Positions 1-13,500 of a DNA stretch of 64,000 nucleotides are shown one piece after another. The position numbers and the translations under genes are program-made. The stretch lies in NCBI GenBank assembly GCA_009767595.1, contig VSDK01025611.1, positions 262,374-326,373 on the forward strand. Direction: 5' to 3'. Every line of letters starts with the position of its first letter. Positions within the stretch are counted from its first letter, which is position 1. Below the pieces are notes generated by a model. It had not been told where the DNA came from, ran no database searches, and saw nothing but the letters and a program-made list of their open reading frames with translations. The stretch comes from Symbiodinium kawagutii (lineage: Eukaryota; Sar; Dinophyceae; Suessiales; Symbiodiniaceae).

Positions 1-504
1 AAAAAGTTGATGGTGCTGATTGCTGAGAATCAATGATAGTTCACAGTTGCCCCTGAAAAAAATGTTGTTGCAAGCCCCAACTCCATCGCACAGCTGTGAA
101 AGTTTTCTCTGTCAGATGAGTTCCTCTCTTGCACAGCTCTTTTGTGACTACCTGACTGTCGAAATCCAATGGCATGAGCACGCACGAAGGCATTATCCAC
201 CATCCGCCTGCATCACATTTCAAGTTGCGAGGTGTCAGGCCGCACCCCCAAACATAGCAGCTTGAACGCCGATGCCCTGTCATTGAAATCCTCAAAGGCC
301 CTCTTCATTTGGGGCATTCTTCAGCCATGCCTCCAACGAGGTAACTCCATGGGACCAATTTTAGAGTGCTTGTCTATGGTCGATTCTCGTTTCGTTGTTC
401 TTGTTTTGTACGTTTTCCCTAATCTTTCATTTCAGCCTTTCTTCTTTGTTTCTTTTCGATGATTTGTTGAGTATTCTAGATTCTTCTACGTAGATTTCAT
501 CATC

Positions 505-911
505 GTCTGCGTTAGCAAGCCCAAAAACACCAAGGAAACGGACCGCGCCAAGGGTTTCTTGTACGCACGGTGCTGGGAAATCAATGGCTGCCCAGTGACA
601 CAGCTTCAGGTGGAAGGCTTTTCGGCCATCAGGCTCCAATAGGCCACCAATGCCCCACCTGAGGCAATCAGCCTTTCAAATCAACAGGGCCAGCTGCCTT
701 CGACATGGGAAATCACCATGGCTCGTGGCATCTTGTGCATCAAAATCTGGCGAGCCATCAGCAAGGAACAACACAACAGCAATCAAAACAACCCTTTTGG
801 GGGATGCACTGGTCGAAAAAGACAGGAAGAAAATCCATCATTATGGAGCTTGAGCTTGGCACGCAACGGAGTATGCCTCAGGCGCAGCAAGAATCTGCAG
901 CCAGGTTGTAA
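505..911 (+). CDS. Possible plus-strand exon fragments
   Basis: Two stretches have coding-like codon use: one around 515-640 (KPKNTKETDRAKGFLYARCW) and one around 706-911. Both have alternative open frames on either strand, so the strand and the exon limits are not settled. No family is recognised. Confidence 0.2.
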
Positions 912-1481
912 CAAGGATACGCTTTAGAACAAAACTCGGCTGTGACCTAAAATGTTCAGAGGCAAGGCCCCAAAGAAACAAGTGCATGACCATACATGGG
1001 CCGTGTCCATGGAAGACCCAAAACTACCCCAAACTTTTTGGAGTCGGCTCACCTGAACGTTGCACCCTTGGACTTTTTGATATTAACTCAAAGGCTTGAA
1101 AGAAAAACCTAGCTGAGCTATACTTGGTACCTTCCATGAATCATCACTATCCCAGCGTTGTGCAATTACAACTATCAAAAGCACACTTCTGCTGTATGTA
1201 GGTACGTGCCCGCATATGCCTGTGCAATGTAACTGCACGTAAATTTCAGAGCAATGAATTTGCGTCGGGCACACCACTTCGTAGTTGAAATTGGAACATC
1301 CACTGTGTAACTTGTTGATCCCCTACTATTTTCTGAGCGGGCATACAAGGTTAAACGCATTCAACCCCCAAAACACTCAATAAAATGAGCAGAAACTGCG
1401 GCTGAAAGCCACCCACAGCGGCCGAAAAAAGGAATGAAATTCACCTTATTGCCTGCTGATTTCCACCTTGGTCCTCCCCAG

Positions 1482-1575
1482 GTGCTTTCAAAATCATCGA
1501 GCTGTGGCAACCTGGGAAGCCGCACCAAGATCCGGATGCAGGCCGCTTCGCCCACTGCCTGGAACAGGCTAACAG
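1482..1575 (+). CDS. Candidate plus-strand exon, unidentified
   Basis: A 94-base frame between a CCCAG acceptor and a GT donor (CAG/GTCAGT). It reads AFKIIELWQPGKPHQDPDAG then RFAHCLEQANR. Codon use matches other exons in the window. The strand is opposite to the dynein gene. No family is recognised. Confidence 0.45.
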
Positions 1576-3249
1576 GTCAGTGGAACATGGAGGGTACCAC
1601 ACCAGCTCCGGTGGATAGCCGCCTGGCAATGAATCATCAGCCACTGGATGGTTTGATCTCAGAATCGATTCATGGGAAAATCTGCCAAAAACCCTTGTAG
1701 CTGATGGTTATGACCAGGCTTTCCGGTAGTTTTTCCCATGAGCCCATTCGATGCTTTGATTGATAGGGTTTCTCTACCAGAGTCATGATGATTCTCCAGC
1801 TCATAGTTTTGATGCGGGCTCAATGCTTGCAAATTCCAGGAACTAATGCTTATGAATTGGCTTAAATTCACCCTGTTGTGAAGGAATCGTCATTCACCAG
1901 GCAAATGTACGGAGGCTCAATGCGGATGACGGGATGTTGAACCAGGCTACTAGGAGGCACTAGGGTTGTGACCAGCCAACATGGGCTCCAAAGGACGATC
2001 GAAAGGGCAAGACATGCAGCACTTACTGACCTGGTCTCTGTGGTTAACGCACCTCCTGGGTGACCCAAAGCTTTTTTTGAGCGGAAAGATTCGTACCAAA
2101 AAACCCTGCAGCTGAGTGATGATAGTTATTCAAGAGAGGGAATCATTGCAATGGTGATTATATAATTTTGGTTTAATGGGCCCCAACTATCCCCAACTTA
2201 TATAACCACGGGTTGGCTATATAACTATAACCATTATAAAGCATTACTGGCCATCCTAAAATCACTTCATTGCGGCTTCATGAGCCCTAACTTGAGTCAG
2301 AACCCACCGAGAAGAAAACAAACCGCTGTGCACCACAGAGAAACCTAGGCCTCATTGACTTGCACGTGCATGCGGAGCATTGCGGACAGCAGGTTCAGCA
2401 CGTTGGAGATCAGGATAGACTCCTGAGATCGTATGAGAATTGGAATGCGCAAGGTGGGTGACACGTGGATGATTATCCCACTTTGGAAGTGGTTAGTAGC
2501 CATAGTTAGCAACTACCAGAAGTGGGTTACGACCTGCAGAAAATAAGTTACTATCATGGTTGTAATTGGTAGTGAATTTTGGGTAGCAATCATCGACAAT
2601 AGTGACAATGTCGATTGATGAGACCTCACAATGATGGACAAATCAAATGCAATAAAACACCATCAAGCTACTAAGATTAAGCGTGAACAACAAAACACCA
2701 GGTTCATTAGAAAATTGGCCAAGTCTCATGCAACGCAATAAAAAACGCCGTAAGCTGATCTGGGACTTCGGAGGCCTTGAGAATTCTATCATGATGGACT
2801 GCCAAAACTCACAGCTGGATCTCCGTTGAAAGCGCGGAGATCATCAATCTCCAGTGTGCTACTTTCAGCTTCTAGACGTTATTTGTTCAGACATGCTGTA
2901 GCTTACCACTGAATTTCTTCCCACCAGTGGTGATACCTTGAGTTGGTCTTCGTTGGTCTATAACCCACCTATCTGCGGTTACATATGCCATTAAGCGGGT
3001 ACTTACCCAGCCTTGGACTACCCCAAGTTAAAATCACATATGTAAGTGGTCTAACACAAATACCATAACTTAGGTAGTTTGACAATGGTACTACCCTTGA
3101 TTGGGTAGCCATGATAGTTACCTTAAATTAACAACGGTACTATTCATGGCTACTGGCATGTCTACCCTCATGATTTGTTACTTAATGGTACTATTTATGA
3201 CTTAACATAACAAGGATACTACCCCTGATGGTACTACCACAATGATGCT
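1576..3249. other. Non-coding, AT-rich repeats
   Basis: Short words such as GGTAGTTACC, TAACTA and ACTACC recur in both orientations, similar to the inside of family E. No convincing exon apart from the candidate entries at its edges. Confidence 0.6.
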
Positions 3250-3331
3250 TCTGACATGGCGTTGGCCATCTGAACGCTGAGGCCGTGTCGTTGGTGCTCA
3301 TGACGCCTTTCAAGTTTCTGGCATTCCAATC
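3250..3331 (-). CDS. Candidate exon, helical protein
   Basis: Frame after a CTTAG acceptor reading LECQKLERRHEHQRHGLSVQ then MANAMSEA, a likely helix. It lies in a 2.7-kb stretch otherwise filled with AT-rich repeat copies. It might be a late dynein exon (stalk or C-terminal region), but I see no diagnostic motif. Confidence 0.3.
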
Positions 3332-4178
3332 CTAAGGAAGGCCAAGCGTGGGCTGGGCTCTCTGGGCTTGTTGATGAGTCAACCTTGGCTATGAACCATT
3401 GGCTAAGAACCCTAACCAGTATAGTATGGAAAACTTTGTCATCAACAACCCTATGTATTCACAACCCCTGACCATTAATAACCATTTTTTTGACTGGTGA
3501 GCCTAAAATAATGCTTGGTTAGCCAAGTAATCAGCCATCAATTAAATTCGAACCCATGAATCAACCACCATCCAGTTGTCATCGATTTGCCACTTTTTCC
3601 CAACGAGTTCATCAAATCCCAGCAGAACCAAAAATTCATATCCCGAGCCCAACTAATGAGCACTCGTGAATTCTAGTAACAATTCAAAAACACCCATCCA
3701 TCACTGACTATTTGTGAGTACAAGCCATCCCAAAAAGATGAGTCAAACAACCAACCAGTCCAAATATTGAGACAAATGTCTATCAAATCACCATACAGCA
3801 GTTGTTAAAGCATTTTTTTGCTTATGAGCCACCGCTATCTTTGACCATGGATCATTAGCCATTTTAAACCCGTGTCTCACCTAGGAAACCATCAATAACT
3901 GAAATTGACAAATAAATGGTTGGCTATTATCCCTTCATGAAATCATTAAACCAGGATCAACCACTAGTAACCATTGCAAGCCCACCATAATCACCATCAT
4001 AGTATGTAACCAGTTGGTTTCTACCATTGTGGTACCTGGGGTTGGCTCCGTTCTATTTCATGGTAACTGGAAGCATGATGTGCTCCATCGACGAATAAAT
4101 GATAGGCTTTAATCCCCGAATATGAAATCATAAAATCATGATTAACCACTAGCAACCACTATAATACCCACCATAACT
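3332..4178. other. Non-coding, degraded repeat copies
   Basis: CAACCA and CCATCA rich sequence with degraded MITE pieces and one family D-like copy at 4009-4075. No gene seen. Confidence 0.6.
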
Positions 4179-4276
4179 ACTGGTTGGTGGTTTCAACCCC
4201 TGTCAAAAACATTGGCCAACCAACTATTTGTTAAACAACTATTAGGGAAAATAAAGATGTCTGAAACCACCAACAT
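4179..4276. mobile_element. MITE-like element, family C
   Basis: Left end GGTTGGTGGTTTCAACCCCT, inner GGCCAACCAACTATTTGTTA and GGGAAAATAAA, right end CTGAAACCACCAACA. Family C is about 98 bases with inverted GGTTGGTGGTTTCAA ends. Confidence 0.85.
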
Positions 4277-4410
4277 GACTACCATCAACAAATCATACAT
4301 CCACAATTAACCACTGGTAAGCGTTAAAAACCCACCAAAACTACCTGCCATCACCAACTCCTTTTCGTTCCCTTGAATTCGCTTGTTTCGACCTGGTTCC
4401 CTTCCCCCAC

Positions 4411-4501
4411 CTGAGCCCCAAGCGAAAAAGTCCACGGCCACTCCAGGGTCAGGAGGCGGCTGCGCCAACCAAAGTTCCAGCGCTCTCCGCAAGACTTCCA
4501 C
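4411..4501 (-). CDS. Candidate exon, unidentified
   Basis: Clean frame between a GGAG acceptor and a GT donor. It encodes [20 protein letters not shown] then [10 protein letters not shown]. The helix-like start and the codon use suggest a real exon. It follows the dynein exons on the same strand, but I cannot match it to a dynein segment. Confidence 0.45.
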
Positions 4502-7500
4502 CTCCGAAGGGTGACACAATGGACCCTGGGATGATGGTTATACCAACGACATGAAGATGAAGATTTTTCTTTAGATGAAGATTTTCTTGGGTGTGTATGA
4601 TTTTTTGGGCTTTGATGGATTTACCATCTCTCCAGCAAACTGCTAGCAATAGATGTTTCTGGCGGTTGTAATGGTTATGTTATGTATGGTTCAAAGCTGG
4701 TTGTAAGCGAATCCATGGTGATAACCATGGTGAATTTCTTGAAAATAGGGGAGCCGAAAAATTGATGATTTATTGCTATAGATTGCTAAAATTGGATGAT
4801 TTGGGGGTACCCCGATGGCATAAGAAATCACTGCTGACCAGCCTCAAAGCTTCAGTGTGGGTCACTTCCAGGGCTCTCTGGGAAATTCTGCCTGGACCTG
4901 CACCTGCTGACCTCAGCCCAGACCCGCACCATGGCCGCATGGCCATCCTGCATCCACCCTGCCTCGTTCTGCCGGCTCGTGCCTGGCATGATCCCAGCCT
5001 CTGATCCAAAGTGGCCCCCAGAAAGTAACACAACTTGGATCCAAACTGGACTTACTACTGAGAAACAAGCAGTCGGGGGGTCTCAAAATAGGGAACCCCG
5101 CAAAATTTGGCTGGCCTGTGAAGATAGAGGATTGGTTTGGATGATTTGGGGGTCCCCTATTTTAAGAAACCACCAAGTATGAACCATGACGCACCGTGAC
5201 ATACCGTGATCAGCCATCATTAGCCCTCAAAACCCTCGCCGCTTCGCCCCACATCTGCATCACCTGCCATCCCCAGTGTTGCCCCACCTAGATCCAAGCG
5301 CTGAATCAACCAGGATTCCACCAAAGGAGCCCAGCCTGAAGCCGCTGATCATTCCCCCAAGTCTGATGGAAGATCAGTCGTGAACAGATCCCAGGTGACG
5401 AGGATGAACGAAGCCCAACGAAGTGGCTGCCACCTAGCCTACAGGCGAGCTTAGAGGCCATTGAAGTATAGGTTGTTTATCATGGTTGATCTGCTTTGGT
5501 CGGGACTTGGCCAAGTTCCAAACCAGCTTATGTAGCTAGGCGGCACCGCCTTGTATGCATGGCAAACTGCAAATCATGTTCTCCCTTGGGCGTATGGCCG
5601 AGGAACCAAAGCTTTTTCCCAAGGGGAGACTGGAGCTACTAGCAGGCTAGGACCAAGTTCGAATCCCGCAACGATGAGAATTCCCAAGTGTTTCAGGGCA
5701 TTTCTCTCTGTTTCCAGCCCCCATGGAAAAACCACCTTGTACCATCTTGCTCCATGGATTAAACATCAAACTGGACCACCATTCCCAACTATTCTGGCTG
5801 GTGGTTTCAAACCCTGTGAAAAGTATTGGTCAACCAACCATTTGTTGATAATTATAAAGGAAAATCAAAAATGATTAAAACCACCAACCAGCAATATTGA
5901 TTATAATTATGATGGCTAATAATGTCCATGGACAGCTGGCTAGTTCATAGTGATTGTCCACCAAAAAAGAAGCCTCGTGATTTCCCTTCACCATCAGTTC
6001 CCTGGAGAATTCAACTCCACTCACCATACTCACCAGCTGAATCTACCCAGGGCGCGAACCCAAATCGCTCGTGGACACGTAGATGATGCCAGCGCGTGAC
6101 ACCTTGGAGCTTGACACATGGACGGCCACGCGAGGCCGACCACCATACCGTGGTGCGTCTTCGTGGGTTGCTAAGCATGGTGGTTCAAAGTGGCAAGTCC
6201 TGGTTAAGAATGGTTCCAATACCTGGTTGACCAATAGTGATGCTTGGTTATTCTGAGCACCATCCAGCAAGTCACTTACCTAATAAATCCAGGTCTTATA
6301 ATCATAGGAGATCCATAGGAGATCCACATGCAAAAGACCAGCAGCTTCCCCAGTCGAGATTCACCATCAACTAGGGAGGCATTACCATATGAACCTTTCA
6401 GTATAGATCTCTGATCTATCTCTCGATCAATCCATCTATATCTACACCAATCTATCTACATCTACCTACCCATCATCACATCCAACCCACCTACCCCGCT
6501 ACCAAAGCCTTCCCCACATCCACCGCAGGCCCGCATAGCACCCAACTCCCAGCTCACCGTTCCAGCTGCAGCTGCCCCCCCCCCCCCAGCCCCCCCCCCG
6601 TTCCAGGAGAGGCGTTCCCTCGAACCTGGAGGGCGGATGGCAGGTGAGGGTCAGGGTTTTCGTGATGTTTACTGGTGAGTTAATGGTGGCTACTGGCTTA
6701 TGGTTCAAGCTCATGATGGCTAGGTCGGTGAATGGTGGGTGAATGGTTTATGATTCAAGTCAAGGATGGCTGAATGGTGGGTTAATCGTTGGTGATGTTC
6801 AGTGGTTACCAAGCCAATGATGGCTAAATGGTTGAATGATTGGTGGCTAATGGCTGATGATGTGTGATGGTTACCAAGCTACTGGTTGGCTAATGATGGC
6901 CTTTGATTCATCATGGCTACTTTTTTTGGGTTAAGCCAGGTGATGGTGAATCATTTGGTAATGATCTGCGAGGATGTTGAGTTAATCTTCTGGCGTTGTT
7001 CACCATCATTGTGATGGTTCAGAGCACGGTGTTGCAAATGGGAACATGGGAATGATGACCAATCATGATGGTAAGCGATGGTTTATGGTAACCAATGATG
7101 GCTCTTGATGGTACTGGAGTCGTGACGAGTATGGCCTATGGCAGTGTCACAGGTGGTGGTTAGCATTGACTACAATGCGGCCAATCATGGGAAGCACGAC
7201 ATGGTTAATCATGGTTGGTGGTTGAAATAGTTGACAGTACCATGGGTTCATTGATCATCAACCATGCTTGACAATGATCAATCATAGTGAATGGATGGTG
7301 ATAGTTAGTGATGGCTGATGGTGGGTTGGAACTGGCTTGTGGGGATGATTTGGACCACCTTTTCCAAGTAATCATTCCGGGATTGGTCGCTGAACTGGCA
7401 CAAATATCAACCTCAGGGCTGATTCCAGATATTGGTCACTTGAATGGCATTCCCGGTTTCGTCACTGACTATTCAGAAAAAATGGAAATTATTCAATCAC

Positions 7501-10500
7501 TGACAGGGATGGCTCCATCCAACAGCTCCCCATGCTCTGCCAGGTTCTCAACACTGAGTCTGTGACACAATGCGGCAGTTGTCCGTCATGGGAATGCGGT
7601 CCTGGGAGCAACCACGGATGGGGAACGAACCTGGGGCCCAGGATCTTCCTGGAAACCCCTGTGGTTACCAGCCGACTTTCTATGGCTGGCATGTTCCACA
7701 ACAAGTTGGGGACTACCAAACAATAACAAGGATACTGCAAGTCGTGGGTTTAGCCCCCTCCTACCAAACAATGACAAGGATACTGCAGAGTGGTACCCCC
7801 CTGGTTAGACTCCTTGGTTTTTAATCCGCCAAAAATTTGTTTGTTTTGATCGTTTCCCCCAGTTGTACCCTAAGTCAAGGTACCACTCTGTGCTGGTGGT
7901 GGCAATATTGCTCGCAGAGCCAATGATCCAGCATCAGATTTTGTTTCGACCTTGGATACGCATTCCTGATGTTCAAAATTGGTTATGCCAAAGTTCCTGA
8001 AGGTAGTCCTGAGTGAACAGTGGGATTTTGATCATTTCCACGTAGTGGGTGGGAACCTTCCTGGGGAATGGGCCTGACGTAACCACACTGAGCTTCTGAC
8101 ATTGTTGGCCAAAGTCAAGATCCTGGGCTGGGCTAATGGTGAAGTGGTTGGTGGTTTCAACATGTTTCAACCCCCAGGAAGAAGTTGAGTCGACCATTTG
8201 TTAACCAAGAGGTGGGAACCAAAGCTGTTGCAAAAATAAACTGGTTGGTGGTTGAACCACCCCCGTGAAGAATATTAGTCAACCAGCCATTTGTTACTCA
8301 TCACTAGGGAAAACAAAAGATATGATTACAAACACCAGCTAAGGGTGCATGTCATGGTTCCACAATGGGCCAGGGGATCACCTAGAGCTCCATGGGAATC
8401 ACTTCGGGCCCAACCCAAACCATGCCAATAGCAGTGAACTTCATGATGAAGGATGAACATGTAAGCATTCCGGAAAAAATAAAATATGAAATTGGAATTG
8501 GACCATCACCAAGTGTGGCAAATTGTTCAAATGCTAAATGTTTGAAAACATGTCATTTGTTTACTCCGGGATATAATGATATAATGGATACTGCTTAGAT
8601 GATCAGTTTGCGCCCCGCCCTTTCAGTAGGGTCCAGGATCGTGTACAAGTGGGTATGGTTCATGCCGGTCACGATCAGCCAAGAGCGATTGAGACTCCCA
8701 CTAGGCCTGAAAGCTTTGCATGCCTTAACCAGCATGTCTCTTCTGAGACCCTTCTGTGCATCCGCATCAAAACGGACCTTGAAGGCCCAAAGAGAACCCC
8801 CAAGCAACCAGAAAAGAACACGAACCCAAAAACCGCCACCCAACCACCAAACAATGAAACGCAAGGCAAGAAACACAACAACAGCTAGATTTCGCACCGC
8901 CTTTGGTGCACAGGTTGCCTCCCCTTGGCCAATGCTGGCCAGTCTCTTGTTGTCATCCAGCACCGTGTTCAGGTTCTCGATCCATATGGCATCAATGGGT
9001 CCATCACCTGTGGCGACCCATGGCTTCATAATTACAGTAAATGCATCCAACATAGCGATGGATAATCCATCCTTCGTAGATTACTTGCCTGTTGAGAATG
9101 ATGATTTTCCGCCCAGCTATGCTAGATTACCAGCGTGTACCCAGTCTAGACGTGTTTTGGGACTTGGGATTTCAGAGTGCGATCCCATTTTTCTACAACT
9201 CGCGCATGAAACATGGGCTCTGCCGCTGAACTGGAAGTGCTCAGGCCATTGGTGGTTGGTTGTAATCCACCTCAACAAATAGTAGTCACTTTTAGATAGT
9301 ATGGTGGTTCATTGAAACGGGGGACACCCCAAATCATCCATTCATAATCGTTCAACATAAAATAGACCAACCATTCTTGGGGTGCCCCTATTTTGAGAAA
9401 CCGCAATACAATCACCAGGTACGGTAAAAAATGTTGAACAATGCTGAAAATAAAACTAAAATGTGAAACCACCAGCCAACGAAACGCTGGATAACCCATC
9501 CCAACAATGATTGTCACTCCGGATCTTGACATTGTTGGTGGCTTCTCAAGCCATAGGGGCACCCCCACATCATCCAGCTCATCACGCATCTCTGCCAGTC
9601 AACCAGCCATCTTGGTGGCACCCCATGGCTTGAGAAACGCCCAATGTCTGCCTTCGCTTCTGAGGTCCCAACACACGATCCAAGTGCTGTACTTCAGCGA
9701 TCGGTTGTTCTTCTGTTGCCATATGGACGCGAACCTGGCAGAGTGCCGCCGCGAGATCTGGAATCAACAGGGGGATTTTGGTCTTGGTGGCTTTCTGATG
9801 GCTAAAAGTCCAAAATTTTCCGTGGCTATATGGTAAAGCCATCTATTCCCAAAAAACTTTGAAAAGCCAAAGGTAACAGTTGTCAGCCACCCAAAATATA
9901 ATCCCAGAAAGCCTAAATCCATCTGTTCCCAAAAAAGCATTAGCAAAAACCTTCAGTTTCTAGTTATAACCCATCCAGTTGTTGGGACCTTGGATGACCA
10001 ACAGGATCAGCTGCACCATCCCAAAGGATCATATGCATTCATTGGGTGGCATCATTGGTGCAAAACATGCCAATCAACATCTTCAAGTTTGGGCAACCAC
10101 CTCTGAAACTATGAACGCTGATGGTTGATGAGTCATCAACCACCTCTGATTGTTGATGGTTGATGACTCATCAACCTCAGTACATTTTGATGGTTGATGA
10201 CTAATCAATTGGCTAATTGTTGATGAGTCATCAACCATCAAAATGTACTTACGTTGTACTAGATTACTAGATCACCTTAAACATAAACCCACAAAACATC
10301 ATTTGGATATCGTCACTTGGAAGCGCAGTGCTACCATCGTGAAACGAGCAGCACTTCACCTACTACTGTAGATCACTTGACCACCTGAAACCCACCCAAC
10401 ATCATGTTGTGGGCGTCCATGTGTCAACACTCCACCGGTTGTCCACGCCATGTTCCGTCGATGGTCGGAGAGCTCGGCTCAGCGACGAACTGAGATCCAG

Positions 10501-13500
10501 GCACTCCTGGAGTCCATTCATCACCACCTCAGCACTGACGTGATCGATGCCGTTGAAGCCAGCCATGCCCCAGCGATTCGCCATGCCATCACAAATGACC
10601 GAGATGGTAGGGTTGGTCGTCTGTGGTCATGTGCCCGTGTTTCGGATTCTTGTTGGCTGAACTTTCCACAACGCAATGCTGGACCAAATGAAGAGTTTAC
10701 GTCCCCTCCAATCTAGGTCTGAATTGATTTACTCATGCTAGATCCAAACGATGACCCGAATTTATCAGGTAGAACTCCTGATGGTCCAGACTTCGCAGGA
10801 TAGTGCGGGTCCTTGTTGTGAACAATCTTGAGCCATGACCGCCCATCTTGCCAGAATAATGAGAGAGATGAGCAACCAAGCTGAAGGCATGACCAAGTTT
10901 CAACTGCTGGTTACCCATGATGGGCAAGCCCTAGCAACTTATATGCAAACATGAGCTGCTCATACGATGTAGCAAGGATGACTCCGTTGTGGTTGGTGAT
11001 GTCCAGTGGCAGTTGAGGTCGCTGCTGGAGGCATCCTTCACGCCATACATCTGTGCATCGGTGATTGCCTGACATCAGCGTTGCTGGGTACACGGAGCAC
11101 AAATGGGGCTGATGGATGACTGATGGATGACTGATGAGGCTGCTGAGGCTGCTGAGGTATGATGGGGCTGATTCACTTCCTGGTAGGTTCCATCCTGGCC
11201 TTGGGATTCATGACCACGACTTTGTGAGGTGCTGGTTGCTCGCGGTCCTGCGGCGCGTGTCAAGCCAGGAGAGAAGCCTCTGTAGCATCTGCCGTGGTAC
11301 TCTGTGGTCAAGTTGGTGAGCCACAGGAGACATGGGAAGGCTTGGTCAGAGGGTCAGAGTCATATCATCTGTTCACTTTAGAGTAGATCTGTTCATAAAA
11401 TTGTGTTCTGTGGAGGCATCAAGGCTTTGTCAACCTTGGTCCTTGTCACAAACCATGTGATTAGTCATGCATCAACGTCTCCAAGATACATGAAGGCACC
11501 ACTTTCCGTCTCTGAGCAGCTGGTGAGCTGAACACCTTTCAGACTATAGTCCCCTTTCACTACAAGAGCCGGGTTTTGAAATGTCAACATTTTCTCTCCC
11601 ATCGACCCAATCCAGCCCTGGTACCCTACGCAGCCAGCACATTAGTTAAGGGAGTGATGGTCCTTCCACCAATGTCCTGCTTCTGAAGGAAATTCATCAT
11701 GAGTCATGACCAACTCTGAATCAGTTGATGGACCCTAGACATGTCGAATCAAGACCTTTCTTGATGTCTGATTTTGTCATTGACGTTCGCAGCAATGTGC
11801 CATCCTTAAAATCAAAGTGTGATTACTAGCACACTCCTTCAGATGTTCATTCACAACCGCTTACAGTCACAACTAGCAAGTAACCAGCTGGTTTCTACAT
11901 GTTTCTGCTTTTGTCGCTTGGGGTTGATCACCTATGATCAAGGTGACTGAAAGGGCATGGTATCACCACCAGCCCCCAACCACTGACCACCCAAGGCTCC
12001 CCCCCGGGGCTCCTCGGTCATGGCCTGCGTGAGGGTCTGCATGATGCGGGATTTCCCGCATAGACTCGGACCTAGGGACCACGTCGCGACTCGTCCCGGT
12101 AGGCTCTATCCAAACGGATGCCATGGACCCCCCATGGTTACTGGTGGTGAATATGGTGGTGAAATGTGCTTAGCATAGTGGTGCACCATGGGGATTCACC
12201 AGCCAATAGCTGGCTGGCTGGTGGATTTATAGTGGGTAATGAAATCGAAAATGGGAACGCAATTCCAAGTGGAAGTTGCTGCAGTCAATCTGTTGATGAA
12301 CAGGTGTGCTCCACGGCCATCATGCATCGAATTTATTGCGAAGAATTAGTCACTCATCTGCAGCACTCAAATTCAAAAGGGCTACGCCCAATAACAACCA
12401 TCATTGAGCTTCTGCCAATCCCGGGTCACCATGAAATCCATGAGGATAGCTATGTACCAACTATGGTGGCCCATCCTCGGGCATGCTGTTCAACCCAACA
12501 ATTGTGGGGGTCCGGAAAGATCGGCCATGTGCGGGTTCTAAGTTCTTGATGATGAACAACCCTTGGGTTGCTTTCAGGCCGTTACATTCCTCCAAACTGC
12601 TATGTCAGCCTGTGATTTTGGACAGAGTCATGGGGAAACCTAGGAAAACACACCAATGAAAACTGGGAAGCCAACGAAAAAATCTCAGAAAACCAAGCAA
12701 AACATACCCATAAAACCAAGAGGCACCAAAAAAAATCTGGAAAAAACCCAGGCTAAACCTGGGAAAATAACATGGGCACCGCTCTNNNNNNNNNNNCCGC
12801 TCTTCAAACCATCCGACCCTGTCGCTGTGCTGTGCTGCCACTCACCGCCCCATCCGAGGTCATGGCCCACCAGCATGAAGCCATGCCGCACCAGGGAGAT
12901 CCTTGGCCCGACGGATCCGCGGTTGTGGAGCTGGGACTTGCACGGTTTCATAGCAGCCAGAAAAACTTCAGGCAAGCCTTGCCAGTCTCATGGTTGGCTG
13001 AACTTAGGTCGTGGCATGATGTGGCATGTCTTGGCAGTTTCATGGCAACCAAAAATATGAACTGTGTAATCAAGTTGGTTGGTTTTTGGTCTCAGCTTTG
13101 CAATGAAAAGGAAATGATATGCACGGGTACAAGTGGCCGAATTCAGAAAATTTGGCCAGTTTACTTGGCGAAGGGGTCAAATCTACGTCGCCTGCCATTC
13201 TGAATTGGGTTGCACACTGACATTACAGCAGCAATGCCAACCACCGTCCATTTCAACAACCAACGGAGTTATATGACTATTGTCAGGATTTCGGTGGTTG
13301 TGAGCCCTTATCATCACCCAGCTTACCCATTCTAACCGGCCATTGGTATGATTGAGACACGTCCCGAAACTCAGCCATGCCCAGGGGGTCAAGCACCCAG
13401 CAATAATGCCCCCACGATGACCAGGCTGAGCTTTCGAGCTCATAGAGCTGGATGATTTTCAACATCCACGTGTCCTGAAACGGCGAAGCTAGGGGGTATC

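Noticed and set aside
8599-9282. Plus-strand frame of 227 codons
   Set aside because: It lies antisense over the dynein exon at 8919-9023; the minus-strand reading is a near-invariant dynein block.
12605-13203. Frames crossing the N gap near 12.79 kb
   Set aside because: They include undetermined bases and overlap the dynein VRHG exon in wrong frames.
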